In this document: in pieces, positions 1 through 8,852 of the stretch | How the letters are laid out: every line of letters starts with the position of its first letter | How positions within the stretch are numbered: the stretch's first letter is position 1 | Assembly (NCBI GenBank): GCA_016716765.1 | Contig: JADJVA010000020.1 | Coordinates: 186,001-250,000, forward strand | Origin: Bdellovibrionales bacterium | GTDB taxonomy: Bacteria > Bdellovibrionota > Bdellovibrionia > Bdellovibrionales > UBA1609 | Direction of reading: 5' to 3' | DNA: 64,000 nucleotides | Program-made: the position numbers and the translations under genes | The notes under the pieces: model-generated | Told to the model about the DNA's origin: nothing | Database searches by the model: none | Seen by the model: the letters and a program-made list of their open reading frames with translations, nothing else

Positions 1-1
1 C

Positions 2-385
2 AGCGACATGAACATAGAATCTGAGAGGTTGAAGGAGCTCCAAAAGCATCTGATCAGTGGTGTGCTCAGTCAACTCCCCGAAGCCTCTCTCAATGGTCAC
101 CCCACAGAAAGACTTGCAACCAATGTCAGTTTTTCGTTTAGAGGCCTATCCGCCGACATATTTGCCCTTGGATTAAATGGACTCGCCCTCAGTGCCGGTT
201 CGGCCTGCGCTTCAGGAACCTCCTCTCCGAGCCATGTCCTCAAAGCGATCGGGCACTCCGACCGTTTGGCTCGAGCAACAGTGCGTCTTGGTTTGGGCCG
301 CCTGACCACATTCGCAGACATCGAACTTGCAATCGATAAAATAGTCGAGATGGTTCTAAAAAATCGGCAGATTTCAGGAGGTTAA
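2..385 (+). CDS. Cysteine desulfurase (IscS/NifS-like), C-terminal part
   Basis: The reading frame is open from the first bases of the window, so the gene begins upstream. The visible 128 residues match the end of class-V PLP-dependent cysteine desulfurases, which pass sulfur from cysteine to Fe-S scaffold proteins. The catalytic cysteine lies in the flexible loop GSACASGT, followed by the conserved tail pattern HVLKAIG and VRLGLGR. The PLP lysine would lie upstream, outside the window. The ErpA/IscA-like carrier about 100 bp downstream supports a role in Fe-S cluster assembly. It could be IscS, NifS or a general desulfurase; the fragment does not distinguish these. Confidence 0.9.
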   Translation, partial: SDMNIESERLKELQKHLISGVLSQLPEASLNGHPTERLATNVSFSFRGLSADIFALGLNGLALSAGSACASGTSSPSHVLKAIGHSDRLARATVRLGLGRLTTFADIELAIDKIVEMVLKNRQISGG

Positions 386-487
386 AGTGTGCGGCTTTAC
401 TTCTAGCCACTCCCAAATCATATATGCTATAATTTGCCTTATTAGCCCGAATCAAGATGGGCCTCTTCCCGCAGGATGGTGATAATT

Positions 488-814
488 ATGATAACAGTAA
501 CAGAAAATGCAGCGAAGCGGATTGCTCAATTGAGAAACGAAGACGGAGCTCATCAGCAAGCCATGCTTCGCGTAAAAGTGAAGAAGGGCGGTTGCTCTGG
601 TTTTTCATATAAAATGGATTTTGATGAGAAGGTCGCCAATGGCGACAAAGTGTTCGAGTATTTTAACGAAAAGATCATCGTTGACGGAGAGAGTCTGCTC
701 TATCTAGTGGGCCTCAGCCTCGACTACAGCGGTGGACTGAATGGAAAAGGCTTTGTATTCAATAATCCAAATGCCACCAAGACCTGTGGATGCGGCACTT
801 CGTTTGGAGTTTAA
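488..814 (+). CDS. A-type iron-sulfur carrier (ErpA/IscA/HesB family)
   Basis: This 108-residue protein is of normal length for an A-type carrier, which receives Fe-S clusters and delivers them to apo-proteins. The three conserved cysteines are present: one in KGGCSGF and two in the C-terminal TCGCGTSF. I chose the ATG at 488 because AGGA at 473-476 lies about 11 bases upstream. The earlier in-frame ATG at 476 overlaps that site and has no ribosome-binding site of its own. It follows the cysteine desulfurase, which fits a small Fe-S assembly cluster. ErpA and IscA cannot be told apart from sequence alone. Confidence 0.9.
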   Translation: MITVTENAAKRIAQLRNEDGAHQQAMLRVKVKKGGCSGFSYKMDFDEKVANGDKVFEYFNEKIIVDGESLLYLVGLSLDYSGGLNGKGFVFNNPNATKTCGCGTSFGV

Positions 815-1043
815 AGGATATGATGGGGCGGGGCGCAGTCCCATTGATCCGGAAGACGGGCGGATGTTACAGAACCACCGCTCGTCAGAGTGAAACTGTC
901 AGTTTCATTCAAGTTCAACATTTGACTTCCTTTTTCATACTTTAAAAAAACACCAAATTTGTTTGGAATTTCCCTTGATCAAGGTTGAAATGCCGGGACA
1001 TCGGTTCAGTGGAAAAATTTATTCCTAAAGGGGAGTGACTACC

Positions 1044-2357
1044 ATGAAATCTTTGAACGTTTTGGGCCGAGCGATTTCGCAGCGCCTGGCCATTTCTCTT
1101 ATCTTTGGTTCTGGCTTTCTTTTCTCGGCGAATGTGACCGCACACGAGAATGAACTCCAACTTGCCAGCAATCTACCGGCAGTCTGCCAGGATTCTGAAA
1201 TCTTTCGCCTCAGGCGTCCCATCTCAAGTGATGGAGCGGCTACTGGAGTATTTTCGTATGGATTTCGGTTTAAGGCGCCGACTCGCGAAGGCGCCCCCGT
1301 GCTCGTTTTCCTGCCGGGAGGACCCGGGGGCACATCCATTGATCATCCGCCCGCGTTCGTGCCCAGTGACTGGGGATATTTATTTACTGACCCACGAGGG
1401 GTCGGATGTAATTCGCTCGCTGCGCTTCCCCCTCCCAATGTGTCCAGTGCCTTCTTTCGAACCCAAGAGATTGCAGCGGACGTGATTGCGGCAATTCGAT
1501 ATCGAAAGCTCGACAATTACATCCTATTTGGCGTCTCTTACGGGACCTTGCTGGCAACGACCGTAGCCCACGTCCTGGAGCGCGACAAAATGGCCCCACC
1601 ACCCAAGGCGGTGGTCTTGGAAGGTGTTCTTGGTAGGATATTTGGCAACGGCGATAGAGATTTTCAAGGTGCCCAATACATTGTCCAGTGGGATCGCATT
1701 CGAAAAGTACTTCCCAAGGACGTGCTCACCGAGCTCGACGTAAACGACGCCCCGTTCGGCATTAAAGCCGAGGGGTGGGCACGCATGCTAACAGCTCTGC
1801 TTCCTCGCGGACCGGCGGACGGTGCAATCCTGATTGCAGCACTTTCAGTAACTCAGCCTGAAGATGTCCGGCAAAACGCCCTCAATCAGATTCTCGGATT
1901 GTCCGTCGCCCAGCCACACACAGAGCCGGGCGCTGTAGAGCTTTATCGACAGGTTGTCTGTCGAGAGATTTCAGATACGACTCCCACGAGCGACCTTGAC
2001 GTGACTTTTGTTCGCGGCAGGCTAGTCCGAAATTTTGCTGAAGAAGGAAGCTAGTGCGGAGGCTTGAAGGTCACGTCGCCCTACGACTCCGCGCAACTCC
2101 CGTATATGGCCAAGACTTTTTATTTCATTGGAGATAGCGATGTCGCCACACCTGCCATCTCGCAGGGTGCGTACCATTTCGAGCACCACCAAGGCCACGC
2201 GATCAGAGTGATCACGGTCGATGGCGGCCATAATTCGCTTCGTTTCAATCAAGGTGCCTGCGCCCCATCAGTCATGGAAGGTATCGACGCTGGAGTTGCG
2301 GATCTAGCAAAGATCCTGAAGGGCTGTCCGAACGCCGTGCAAGTCGATGAAAAGTAA
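1044..2357 (+). pseudogene. Secreted alpha/beta hydrolase (proline iminopeptidase/TAP-like) split by in-frame TAG
   Basis: The gene starts at ATG 1044, after AAAGGGGAG. The N-terminus is a signal peptide, followed by the oxyanion-hole segment LPGGPGG and the nucleophile elbow GVSYG. A TAG at 2052-2054 stops the frame after about 336 residues. The same frame resumes at once and encodes the rest of the fold, including GDSD (probable catalytic Asp), GGHN (catalytic His) and conserved Cys, and ends at 2357. The product that stops at TAG would have the serine but not the Asp or His, so it should be inactive. The family splits N-terminal residues from peptides or hydrolyses esters; the true substrate is unknown. 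A nonsense mutation is the simplest explanation. Read-through or a sequencing error is possible. Confidence 0.75.
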
Positions 2358-2421
2358 TGCGATCTGAAGCGCGCCAAATAATCGCGATTGATAACTCCCA
2401 GATCCTTAATTGAGCATAAAC

Positions 2422-2479
2422 TGGCCAACTTGATTGTTGTTCCAAACTCCCAGGGTCCCTGGCTGAATTAAGTCTCAGG
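2422..2479 (+). repeat. Half copy of the 196-bp palindromic element
   Basis: These 58 bases match, with a few changes, one arm of the long inverted repeat at 25599-25794 (shared core TTGATTGTTGTTCCAAACTC). The second arm is missing. The match stops where a fragment of the nucleotidyltransferase gene begins (2483), which suggests that a rearrangement joined the two. Confidence 0.8.
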
Positions 2480-2482
2480 GGT

Positions 2483-2637
2483 ATTGGGTTTGAGGCCATT
2501 ACGAAATACAATAAAAATTTAGGGCACCCGAACACTAAAATATTGGTTGAATTTCCCGTAGGACCCATCAATTTTGGAGGACCGCTGGTACGCTATGAAA
2601 ATATAGAGTACCGAGAGGTCGCAGGTGAAAAAATCAG
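2483..2637 (+). pseudogene. Duplicated internal fragment of the nucleotidyltransferase gene
   Basis: These 155 bases are nearly identical (about four or five mismatches) to 4766-4920 inside the nucleotidyltransferase gene at 4556-5152. The fragment has no start, no end and no ribosome-binding site, so it cannot encode the full protein. It directly follows the half repeat at 2422-2479. The high identity means that the copying was recent or that the copies exchange sequence. The rest of the interval 2358-2840 holds no convincing gene. Confidence 0.85.
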
Positions 2638-2840
2638 CCGCCGCTACCGAATCATGTGCCTTCAAGGGCGCTTGATTGGTTATGAAAAAAGGCGGTGAGT
2701 CCATCCAATCGGAGAACATTTGGTAAAAATATTACTTTTGCATGGTATCCGATCAAGACTGATGCGAGAATGGGCTCTTTCTCGACCTTTGGTTCCACGC
2801 AAAATTAGTTTTTTTCTTTTCATCATAGGGATAAAAATAA

Positions 2841-3809
2841 GTGGATTCTCTAATTTTGAGTTTCGTAACTGCGCCGTTGCAGTTATCGCTACAGTCTGCC
2901 AGATCAATCTTGGTCCTAAACTTGGCCTGGAATAGTAACACTTTGGCTCTCTTGTTTTCGCGAAACAGACTCTCTTCATCTAAAATCAATTTTTATTTGA
3001 TAGTTGGGTTAGTTTTCTCTACGCTGTTAGGGCTTCAAACAGGAGTCGCTGAGCCAAACTCAAGATCTTGTTCAACCACCTTAGCTATCCTTAAAATTCA
3101 AGGCCACGTCAGCTCTCGTTTGCATTCAAATCGATTAGATGAGAAATTGAAAGATCGATTATTTCTAAGATTCGGACGGCAAGAAAACCTTAGAATTCTA
3201 GGGAGGGATTTTATTAGGAATCCGGCAGAGTCTTTGGGCGGCTTGGTGATTGAGGGCAACCTGATTGAACATTTGGAAAGAGATGAAGATCTCAGGTATT
3301 TTGCTTCCGTCACAAATGAAATCACTGAAAATGCACAGGATCTTGCTCCAATAGGTTACTCAGCCGTTCCTAGTGGAGTCGTCATTTTCATAAATGCCAA
3401 AGGTAAAATTGGAGATGCGACTGGCAATTTTCATCAAGATGGTGCTGGTCTCATCGGTTTTGTCACATTGGCTGCTGAAAATGATGGTTTAACGACCCGA
3501 TACATAGATTCGATTGACCTTGTTCCTCTGTCAAGAGTACCGGAGGATATTGACCCTTATACTTATTTGGGAGATGGTGCCCTTTGGGTAAAAAAGGAAA
3601 ACATTAAGTTTGCCGCAAAAAATGAAATTCTTTATTTTTTTGGCACTGAGGGGAAAGTTTTTTATGGACCTGATAGCGCAGAGCCACTCTGGCATGCTGG
3701 GCCTGTACCCATGTATATTGAACATCAAGGCTCACGGATAGCCATTGGCGTAAGCTTTGCGTTCGTGAAAGATGTACCTATAGAGACTACCTGTTGCAAA
3801 TTGCGATAA
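2841..3809 (+). CDS. Secreted 2OG-Fe(II) oxygenase-like protein (resembles DUF1826), function unknown
   Basis: The C-terminal 150 residues show a pattern like that of 2-oxoglutarate/Fe(II) oxygenase folds: HxD in FHQDG (about residues 198-200), a distal His in WHAGP (285) and a basic residue in GSRIAIGVSF (Arg 299). This resembles DUF1826-type proteins, but I cannot confirm the family. Residues 48-70 form a hydrophobic segment ending in GVAEP, which looks like a signal peptide. The true start may therefore be internal, for example TTG at 2952. GTG at 2841 has AGGG ten bases upstream. No operon partner is visible. Substrate unknown. Confidence 0.65.
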   Translation: MDSLILSFVTAPLQLSLQSARSILVLNLAWNSNTLALLFSRNRLSSSKINFYLIVGLVFSTLLGLQTGVAEPNSRSCSTTLAILKIQGHVSSRLHSNRLDEKLKDRLFLRFGRQENLRILGRDFIRNPAESLGGLVIEGNLIEHLERDEDLRYFASVTNEITENAQDLAPIGYSAVPSGVVIFINAKGKIGDATGNFHQDGAGLIGFVTLAAENDGLTTRYIDSIDLVPLSRVPEDIDPYTYLGDGALWVKKENIKFAAKNEILYFFGTEGKVFYGPDSAEPLWHAGPVPMYIEHQGSRIAIGVSFAFVKDVPIETTCCKLR

Positions 3810-4212
3810 ACGACCACATTTTGATATTCATTTTTTGCAGCAAGTAGCCATTTCAAGAGTGGCGGCAAAAGGCTTCGTGCCATTTGTCTTTCGCTTTCGG
3901 ATATTTCTAGCTGGTCCAGATGAATAAGATGATCGAAACCCTTCATCCTGAACTTTGGCGTGGGAAATATTGGATTCTCGATGAGGGCGTTCCGTTCAAT
4001 GCACTGGGTAGCGATACTTCATATATTATCTATAAGATCAAATAGAGTGATTTTGAGGCTAACACCCCCTATATAGTATTATATATTATACAATAAATAC
4101 AATATGTTACATTATAAACGATATCATTTCAATATTAATCAATATAATATTAATATTAATTGATATTAACTTTATTCCGATTTTAATGTACACTTGATCC
4201 AGGAGCGTTGAT
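3810..4212. other. AT-rich intergenic region
   Basis: This 403-bp gap is very AT-rich after about 4020 and ends in the palindrome at 4138-4164. A stretch of about 24 bases near 3822 (TTGATATTC, T-run, GCAGCA) recurs with small changes at about 5317, on the other side of the wHTH/nucleotidyltransferase pair. This could mark the edges of a mobile patch. The minus strand 3815-3946 has a protein-like frame that runs into the tail of the upstream gene. It is probably a remnant. Confidence 0.4.
4138..4164. promoter_or_regulatory. Palindromic operator candidate upstream of the wHTH gene
   Basis: This 27-bp near-palindrome has outer arms ATCAAT and ATTGAT around an AT-rich centre built of TAATATTA. 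It lies about 50 bp upstream of the winged-helix regulator at 4213. Its position suggests that the regulator binds it to control its own operon, as is usual for antitoxin-type regulators. No -35/-10 pair can be assigned with confidence in such AT-rich DNA. Confidence 0.45.
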
Positions 4213-4566
4213 GTGGAAATAGCAAAATTATTTGGTAATTTAACAGCAACGCAAGCCCTTATGTTTCTCGCTCGATATGAAGAAGGGACCGCGAAAGAAA
4301 TTTCTGATGCCTTTAAGGTTTCAAAAACGCAAATTTACCTTCAATTGGTCAAACTAGAAAGTGCGGGTATCGTGTCCAGCCGTCCAATGGGAAATCAAAT
4401 CATTTACTATTTTAATCCCCGCTCTCCTATTAAAAATGAGCTTCGTCAATTGCTAGAAAAATATATCGAAACAAGTATGTCAAAAGATCAGTACAAAGAC
4501 TTTTATCTTGTTCGTAGACGCGGACGTAGTCGTGGCAAAACTCTAGGAGGATCGTATGCCCGATAA
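4213..4566 (+). CDS. Winged helix-turn-helix regulator (ArsR/MarR-like), probable antitoxin partner
   Basis: The 117-residue protein has an N-terminal winged HTH: the pattern GTAKEISDAFKVSKTQIYLQ matches helices 2-3 and IIYYFNPRSP matches the wing. It ends in an Arg-rich tail (RRRGRSRG). It starts with GTG at 4213, seven bases after AGGAG. It overlaps the nucleotidyltransferase gene by 11 bp, so the two are translationally coupled. A small wHTH followed by a nucleotidyltransferase is the layout of AbiE-like toxin-antitoxin modules. I infer that it represses the pair through the palindrome upstream. Confidence 0.75.
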   Translation: MEIAKLFGNLTATQALMFLARYEEGTAKEISDAFKVSKTQIYLQLVKLESAGIVSSRPMGNQIIYYFNPRSPIKNELRQLLEKYIETSMSKDQYKDFYLVRRRGRSRGKTLGGSYAR

Positions 4567-5152
4567 AGACAAAATATCAGAGTCGACTACAGTTGCTGAA
4601 CTCGCCGCCATCGTTTGGAAACATTTAGATAAAAATAATATTACCGCAGTCTTATCCGGCGGGTCTGTTGTCACCATTTATACAGGTGCCAATATATACG
4701 AATCTCACGATTTAGATTTTATTAGTCCAAATGATCACCAACACATTTTATCAGTAATGAAGGAAATTGGGTTTGAGCCCATTACGAAGTACAATAAAAA
4801 TTTAGGGCACCCGAACACTAAAATATTGGTTGAATTTCCCGTAGGACCCATCAATTTTGGAGGATCGCCGGTACGCTATGAAAATATAGAGTACCGAGAG
4901 GTCGCAGGTGAAAAAATCAGAATGCTCTCTCCCACACAATCGGTTATGGATAGACTTCTTAGTTTTTGTTCCACTGGCGATATTCAGGGCCTAGATCAAG
5001 CAAAATGGATTTGCGAGCGTCATCCAGTTAACTACAGCAAAATAAAAACCTGGGCTAAAAGAGATGGTCGCGCCAACGACAATGAGTTTAAGAAAATATG
5101 TGACGCCTGCGAAAAGGGAATTAAAGTATTTGTCGAGAGAAGCTCTATTTAA
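4556..5152 (+). CDS. Nucleotidyltransferase-fold protein (AbiEii/DUF6036-like), probable toxin
   Basis: This 198-residue protein has the signature of a minimal nucleotidyltransferase: GGS at residues 35-37 followed by HDLDF, where Asp52 and Asp54 would bind metal. Such proteins transfer a nucleotide to RNA or protein, and in AbiE-type systems they act as toxins. GGAGG lies just upstream of ATG 4556, inside the wHTH gene. A nearly identical 155-bp internal piece lies at 2483-2637. The target and the assignment as toxin are inferred from the gene pairing. A housekeeping role is less likely, because the DNA here is AT-rich and lies beside repeats. Confidence 0.7.
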   Translation: MPDKDKISESTTVAELAAIVWKHLDKNNITAVLSGGSVVTIYTGANIYESHDLDFISPNDHQHILSVMKEIGFEPITKYNKNLGHPNTKILVEFPVGPINFGGSPVRYENIEYREVAGEKIRMLSPTQSVMDRLLSFCSTGDIQGLDQAKWICERHPVNYSKIKTWAKRDGRANDNEFKKICDACEKGIKVFVERSSI

Positions 5153-5422
5153 TTTGTCGAAATCCCGCCCCCCAGTCCTTGGTATGTTGCACCAGTTCTC
5201 GCGATCAATTTTAAAAAAGTGGGACCGTGAACTAAGGCACTCGTGCAACTCCACGAAAGAAGACGACTGTTTAAAGAGCCCAGGCAATTCCGTTCAGGCC
5301 CACGCCGCCGCCTGTTTGATATTCATTTTTTTGCAGCAGGTAATCATAAGTACCATAACAGGGACTGCTTCAACAATTCCCTCTATTTGTCCTCACACGT
5401 GAATCATGTGGATATTTCTACC

Positions 5423-6010
5423 CTATCGCCGCCGGCGGCGGCGGCGTTTGTTTGATGAGGGCCGATCCGAGTCTGACTGATTCTTTGATTTGTCTTCAGT
5501 CCTTTTGATCATTGCTTCCAGTCGAGCCTTGGAACTACCTAAATTTGGCTCCCCTTTTTTGCCAACTGCGGGGCCATTGGTGTGAGCCAAATCCTCAGTT
5601 ATGGCCTGGACAATATCATCATCTTGTTGGATTAGATTTCCGGTTACTGCTTTAGACACGACTCCTTCATTTCGCAGATCAACCTGAAATCGACGTGAGC
5701 CGGGGGGGCCTTCATGCTCTTTCTTTTCCTGCTCTGTCAAATCGACAGTGATATCGCCAAAACAGTAAAGCTGACAGGACAAGCGACGTTGGTCAATGAA
5801 GTGACCTGATCCAATCAAAGAGAGCTCCTTACTTGAGGGAGGTAACACATTGTACTCCCCTTCAACGAGCTTGACTCGACATTCGGCACAGTTGGGCACG
5901 CCGTTGCAGATGGACTTAATAAAAATTCCATTTCGATGTGCGAGATCCATCACTGTTTGATTGGGTTGTATCTCGAGCTCGATTCCTTGGGGAAGAAATT
6001 TAACCTTCAT
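5423..6010 (-). CDS. 2Fe-2S ferredoxin with poly-arginine tail
   Basis: The N-terminal 90 residues are a plant/adrenodoxin-type [2Fe-2S] domain with cluster ligands Cys35, Cys41, Cys44 (CNGVPNCAEC) and Cys79 (LSCQ). It should carry single electrons in the cytoplasm. The remaining 100 residues are polar and probably disordered. They end in seven arginines encoded by a CGC/CGG run at about 5426-5450, followed by TAG. The start ATG overlaps the tyrS stop (ATGA), so tyrS and this gene are co-transcribed and coupled. The redox partner is unknown. The Arg tail could bind nucleic acid or acidic membrane, but this is speculation. Confidence 0.9.
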   Translation of the reverse strand: MKVKFLPQGIELEIQPNQTVMDLAHRNGIFIKSICNGVPNCAECRVKLVEGEYNVLPPSSKELSLIGSGHFIDQRRLSCQLYCFGDITVDLTEQEKKEHEGPPGSRRFQVDLRNEGVVSKAVTGNLIQQDDDIVQAITEDLAHTNGPAVGKKGEPNLGSSKARLEAMIKRTEDKSKNQSDSDRPSSNKRRRRRRR

Positions 6011-7233
6011 TTTAACACCTGAACTTTAGCAAATTTCTTTCTGCCAACTTTTAAAATAAATTCATCGCCGGCAGTGAGATCAATTTTCATTTGTGGATCT
6101 TCAATTTTCTCTCCACCCTTTTCGATCGCACGTCCCTGAATCAGCCGTCTCGCCTCGCTCGTCGATGTCACCAAATCAAGTTGCTTCAACAAATGGCAAA
6201 TCCACAATCCCTTCTCGGCTGACAACTTAAATTCGGGCATCTCGTCAGGCAGCCCCTTGTCCACAAAAATGCGATTGAACTCTTCAATCGCCCTGTTTGC
6301 CTCCTGAAGAGAATGAAACCGAGAGACAAAAAAGTGAGCAAGCTCGACTTTGGCCTCCCTGGGATGCTTCTGTCCTGACCCCAGCATCCGTTTCAATTCA
6401 TCCAACTCCCCGCTGGTTTTATCCGTCAGAAGTTCATAGTAACGAACCATCAATTCATCCGAAATGCGCATTGTTTTGCCAAACATCTCTCGAGGACTGT
6501 CCTCCACCGCAATGTAGTTATCCAGACTCTTTGACATCTTCTGAACCCCATCAAGGCCTTCAAGAATGGGCATAGTCAATACACACTGGCTCTCGACTCC
6601 GTAGGACTTTTGCAAGTCCCGACCAACCAGAAGATTAAATTTTTGGTCAGTGCCTCCGAGCTCGACATCTGCCTTTAGCGCAACAGAATCATAGCCTTGA
6701 ACCAAGGGATACAAAAATTCATGAATACAAATGCTCTGGTGGTTCTGAAATCGCTTCGAGAAATCATCTCTTTCCATCATTCGGGCGACCGTATAATGAC
6801 CAGAAAGCCGAATAAAATCAGCTGAGGTAAAATCATTCATCCAACGAGAATTATAATCCACAAGCGTTTTTTCAGGATCGAGAATCTTGAATACCTGCCG
6901 GGCATAGGTCTCTGCGTTCACTCTCACCTCTTCCATTGTGAGAGCCGGACGAGTCTCAACTTTGCCAGTGGGATCGCCAATCATCGCCGTGAAGTCGCCA
7001 ATTAGAAAAATAATTTCATGGCCCAAGTCTTGAAATTGCTTCATCTTGTTCATGAGCACAGTGTGTCCAAGATGAAGATCAGGACGTGAAGGATCAAATC
7101 CTGCCTTAACCCTCAGGGGTCTTTTTTCTTTTTCACAACGGGCAAGCTTCTCCAACAGCTCTTTTTCGGATATGAAATCAACCACTCCTCGACTGAGTTC
7201 TCTCACCTGTTCACTGGGACTTAACCGAGACAT
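6007..7233 (-). CDS. tyrS: Tyrosine--tRNA ligase
   Basis: The 408-residue class I tRNA synthetase charges tRNA-Tyr with tyrosine. The HIGH-like motif is HLGHT (near residue 55) and the KMSKS motif is KMSKS (near 233). Other family marks are the tyrosine-binding region YNSRW and QGYDSVALKADVELGGTDQKFN. The C-terminal 70 residues form an S4 RNA-binding domain (TSTSEARRLIQGRAI). Its length matches the TyrZ-like branch. It lies 19 bp downstream of rny and overlaps the ferredoxin start by 4 bp. Confidence 0.97.
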   Translation of the reverse strand: MSRLSPSEQVRELSRGVVDFISEKELLEKLARCEKEKRPLRVKAGFDPSRPDLHLGHTVLMNKMKQFQDLGHEIIFLIGDFTAMIGDPTGKVETRPALTMEEVRVNAETYARQVFKILDPEKTLVDYNSRWMNDFTSADFIRLSGHYTVARMMERDDFSKRFQNHQSICIHEFLYPLVQGYDSVALKADVELGGTDQKFNLLVGRDLQKSYGVESQCVLTMPILEGLDGVQKMSKSLDNYIAVEDSPREMFGKTMRISDELMVRYYELLTDKTSGELDELKRMLGSGQKHPREAKVELAHFFVSRFHSLQEANRAIEEFNRIFVDKGLPDEMPEFKLSAEKGLWICHLLKQLDLVTSTSEARRLIQGRAIEKGGEKIEDPQMKIDLTAGDEFILKVGRKKFAKVQVLK

Positions 7234-7252
7234 TGCAAACCCCTCTCAAATC

Positions 7253-8836
7253 CTATCTCGCGTGCTCAACCATACGAGTCTCGCGAACCACGGTCACTTT
7301 TACCTGACCCGGATAATTTAGTTCCCGCTCTATTTTACGTGCAATATCACGACTGAGCATGATCGACTGCTCATCTGTTACTTTTGAACTGTCGACCAAA
7401 ACCCGAATCTCTTTGCCCGACTGAATTGCAAACGTGCGAGACACTCCGTCAAAGCTATTTCCGATCGACTCAAGATCCTCAAGACGCCGAATGTAATTTT
7501 CCATCATGTGGCGACGCGCACCCGGCCTTGCCTTAGAAAGACTATTCGCTGCTTGAACCAAATGTGCCAAAATGGATTCCGGTTTTTCTTCATCATGGTG
7601 GGCACGAATCGCGTGACAAACCTGTTCCTTCTCACCGTGGCGTTTCGCAAATTCAGCGCCAACCATCGCGTGACTGCCATCGACGGTGTGATCAATGGCT
7701 TTTCCAATATCATGCAAAAGGCCCGCGCGCCTTGCCAATTTCTCATCATAACCAATTTCAGCCGCCATCATGCCGGCCACCATGGCAACTTCAATACTAT
7801 GTGCAAGTAAATTCTGAGTTTCGGTGTGGCGATATTTCAGACCACCCAAGAGATTGATGATACTCGGATGCAAACCATGAACTCCGAGATCAAAACAAGC
7901 TTTCTCTCCGTCTTCTTTGATACTGGCAAACAGTTCACTTTTGACTTTGTCGACAACTTCTTCAATTCGAGCGGGGTGAACTCGCCCGTCCTCAATCAAT
8001 TTTATTAAGGCCAAGCGAGCGACCTCTCTCCTGACCGAGTCAAAACTGGAAATAATCACGGCTTCTGGAGTCTCATCAATGATCAAATCCACCCCACAGG
8101 CTGCCTCCAGCGCGCGAATATTGCGCCCCTCCCTGCCAATAATCTTTCCTTTCATTTCATCACTTGTCAGAGGGACCGTCGCGACGGTTCGCTCAGCGGC
8201 GACCTCACCTGCAAAACGGGAAATGGCAACAGATATCACCCGCTTCGCATTGCGATGGGCTTCAGCACGGGCGTCATCTTCGATCTTCTGAAGCTCACCC
8301 GAGATGTTATTTCTCACTTCGTCTTCCAGAGCCCGGCGAAGCTCGTCACGAGCTTGATCAGAGCTCATGTTTGCCACACTCTCCAACTTATCTCTCAGAT
8401 CGTTGATCTGGTGTTGAGCCTTTTGCTCCAGATCTGCGATGCGAGATTGAGTGATTTGAATGCGTTCAGCTTTCTCGTCCAAATCATGGATTTTATTTTC
8501 AAGAGCTTCATTCTTTCTCTTATAGTCAGATTCCAGGCGAGCGTCCTTATCTTTCAACTGCCTTTCTATTCCCTCTGCTTTCTGCCTTTCTTTCTTAATG
8601 TCGTTTTCAACGTTGCGTCGAGCACGAGCTTCGAATTCCTTGGCCCTACTCGCTGAGTCTCTTTCAATTTTTATGGCTTGGTTTTTCGCTCTTTGAACAA
8701 TTTTTTCAGCCTCTTTTTCCGTCTCCTGAATCTTGTTTTGACCAGTCATTTTGTAGAATAGGATCAACGCGCCCACTCCACCGACCAAACCCAAAACCAG
8801 ACTCACAAATCCGGTAACAACAATTTCGGTTCCCAT
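7253..8836 (-). CDS. rny: Ribonuclease Y
   Basis: The 527-residue protein has the full RNase Y architecture: an N-terminal membrane helix (residues 5-28), a long Glu/Lys/Arg-rich coiled coil to about residue 200, a KH domain with GREGRNIRALE, and an HD domain with the metal-binding HDIGKAID. RNase Y is a membrane-anchored endoribonuclease that starts mRNA decay. It lies upstream of tyrS and downstream of fau on the same strand, probably in one operon. Confidence 0.96.
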   Translation of the reverse strand: MGTEIVVTGFVSLVLGLVGGVGALILFYKMTGQNKIQETEKEAEKIVQRAKNQAIKIERDSASRAKEFEARARRNVENDIKKERQKAEGIERQLKDKDARLESDYKRKNEALENKIHDLDEKAERIQITQSRIADLEQKAQHQINDLRDKLESVANMSSDQARDELRRALEDEVRNNISGELQKIEDDARAEAHRNAKRVISVAISRFAGEVAAERTVATVPLTSDEMKGKIIGREGRNIRALEAACGVDLIIDETPEAVIISSFDSVRREVARLALIKLIEDGRVHPARIEEVVDKVKSELFASIKEDGEKACFDLGVHGLHPSIINLLGGLKYRHTETQNLLAHSIEVAMVAGMMAAEIGYDEKLARRAGLLHDIGKAIDHTVDGSHAMVGAEFAKRHGEKEQVCHAIRAHHDEEKPESILAHLVQAANSLSKARPGARRHMMENYIRRLEDLESIGNSFDGVSRTFAIQSGKEIRVLVDSSKVTDEQSIMLSRDIARKIERELNYPGQVKVTVVRETRMVEHAR

Positions 8837-8852
8837 GACTCCAATTCCTTTC

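Noticed and set aside
3725..3946. A 73-codon minus-strand frame overlapping the oxygenase-like gene
   Set aside because: Part of it looks protein-like, but it runs into the coding end of the neighbour and has no clear ribosome-binding site. Best seen as a remnant.
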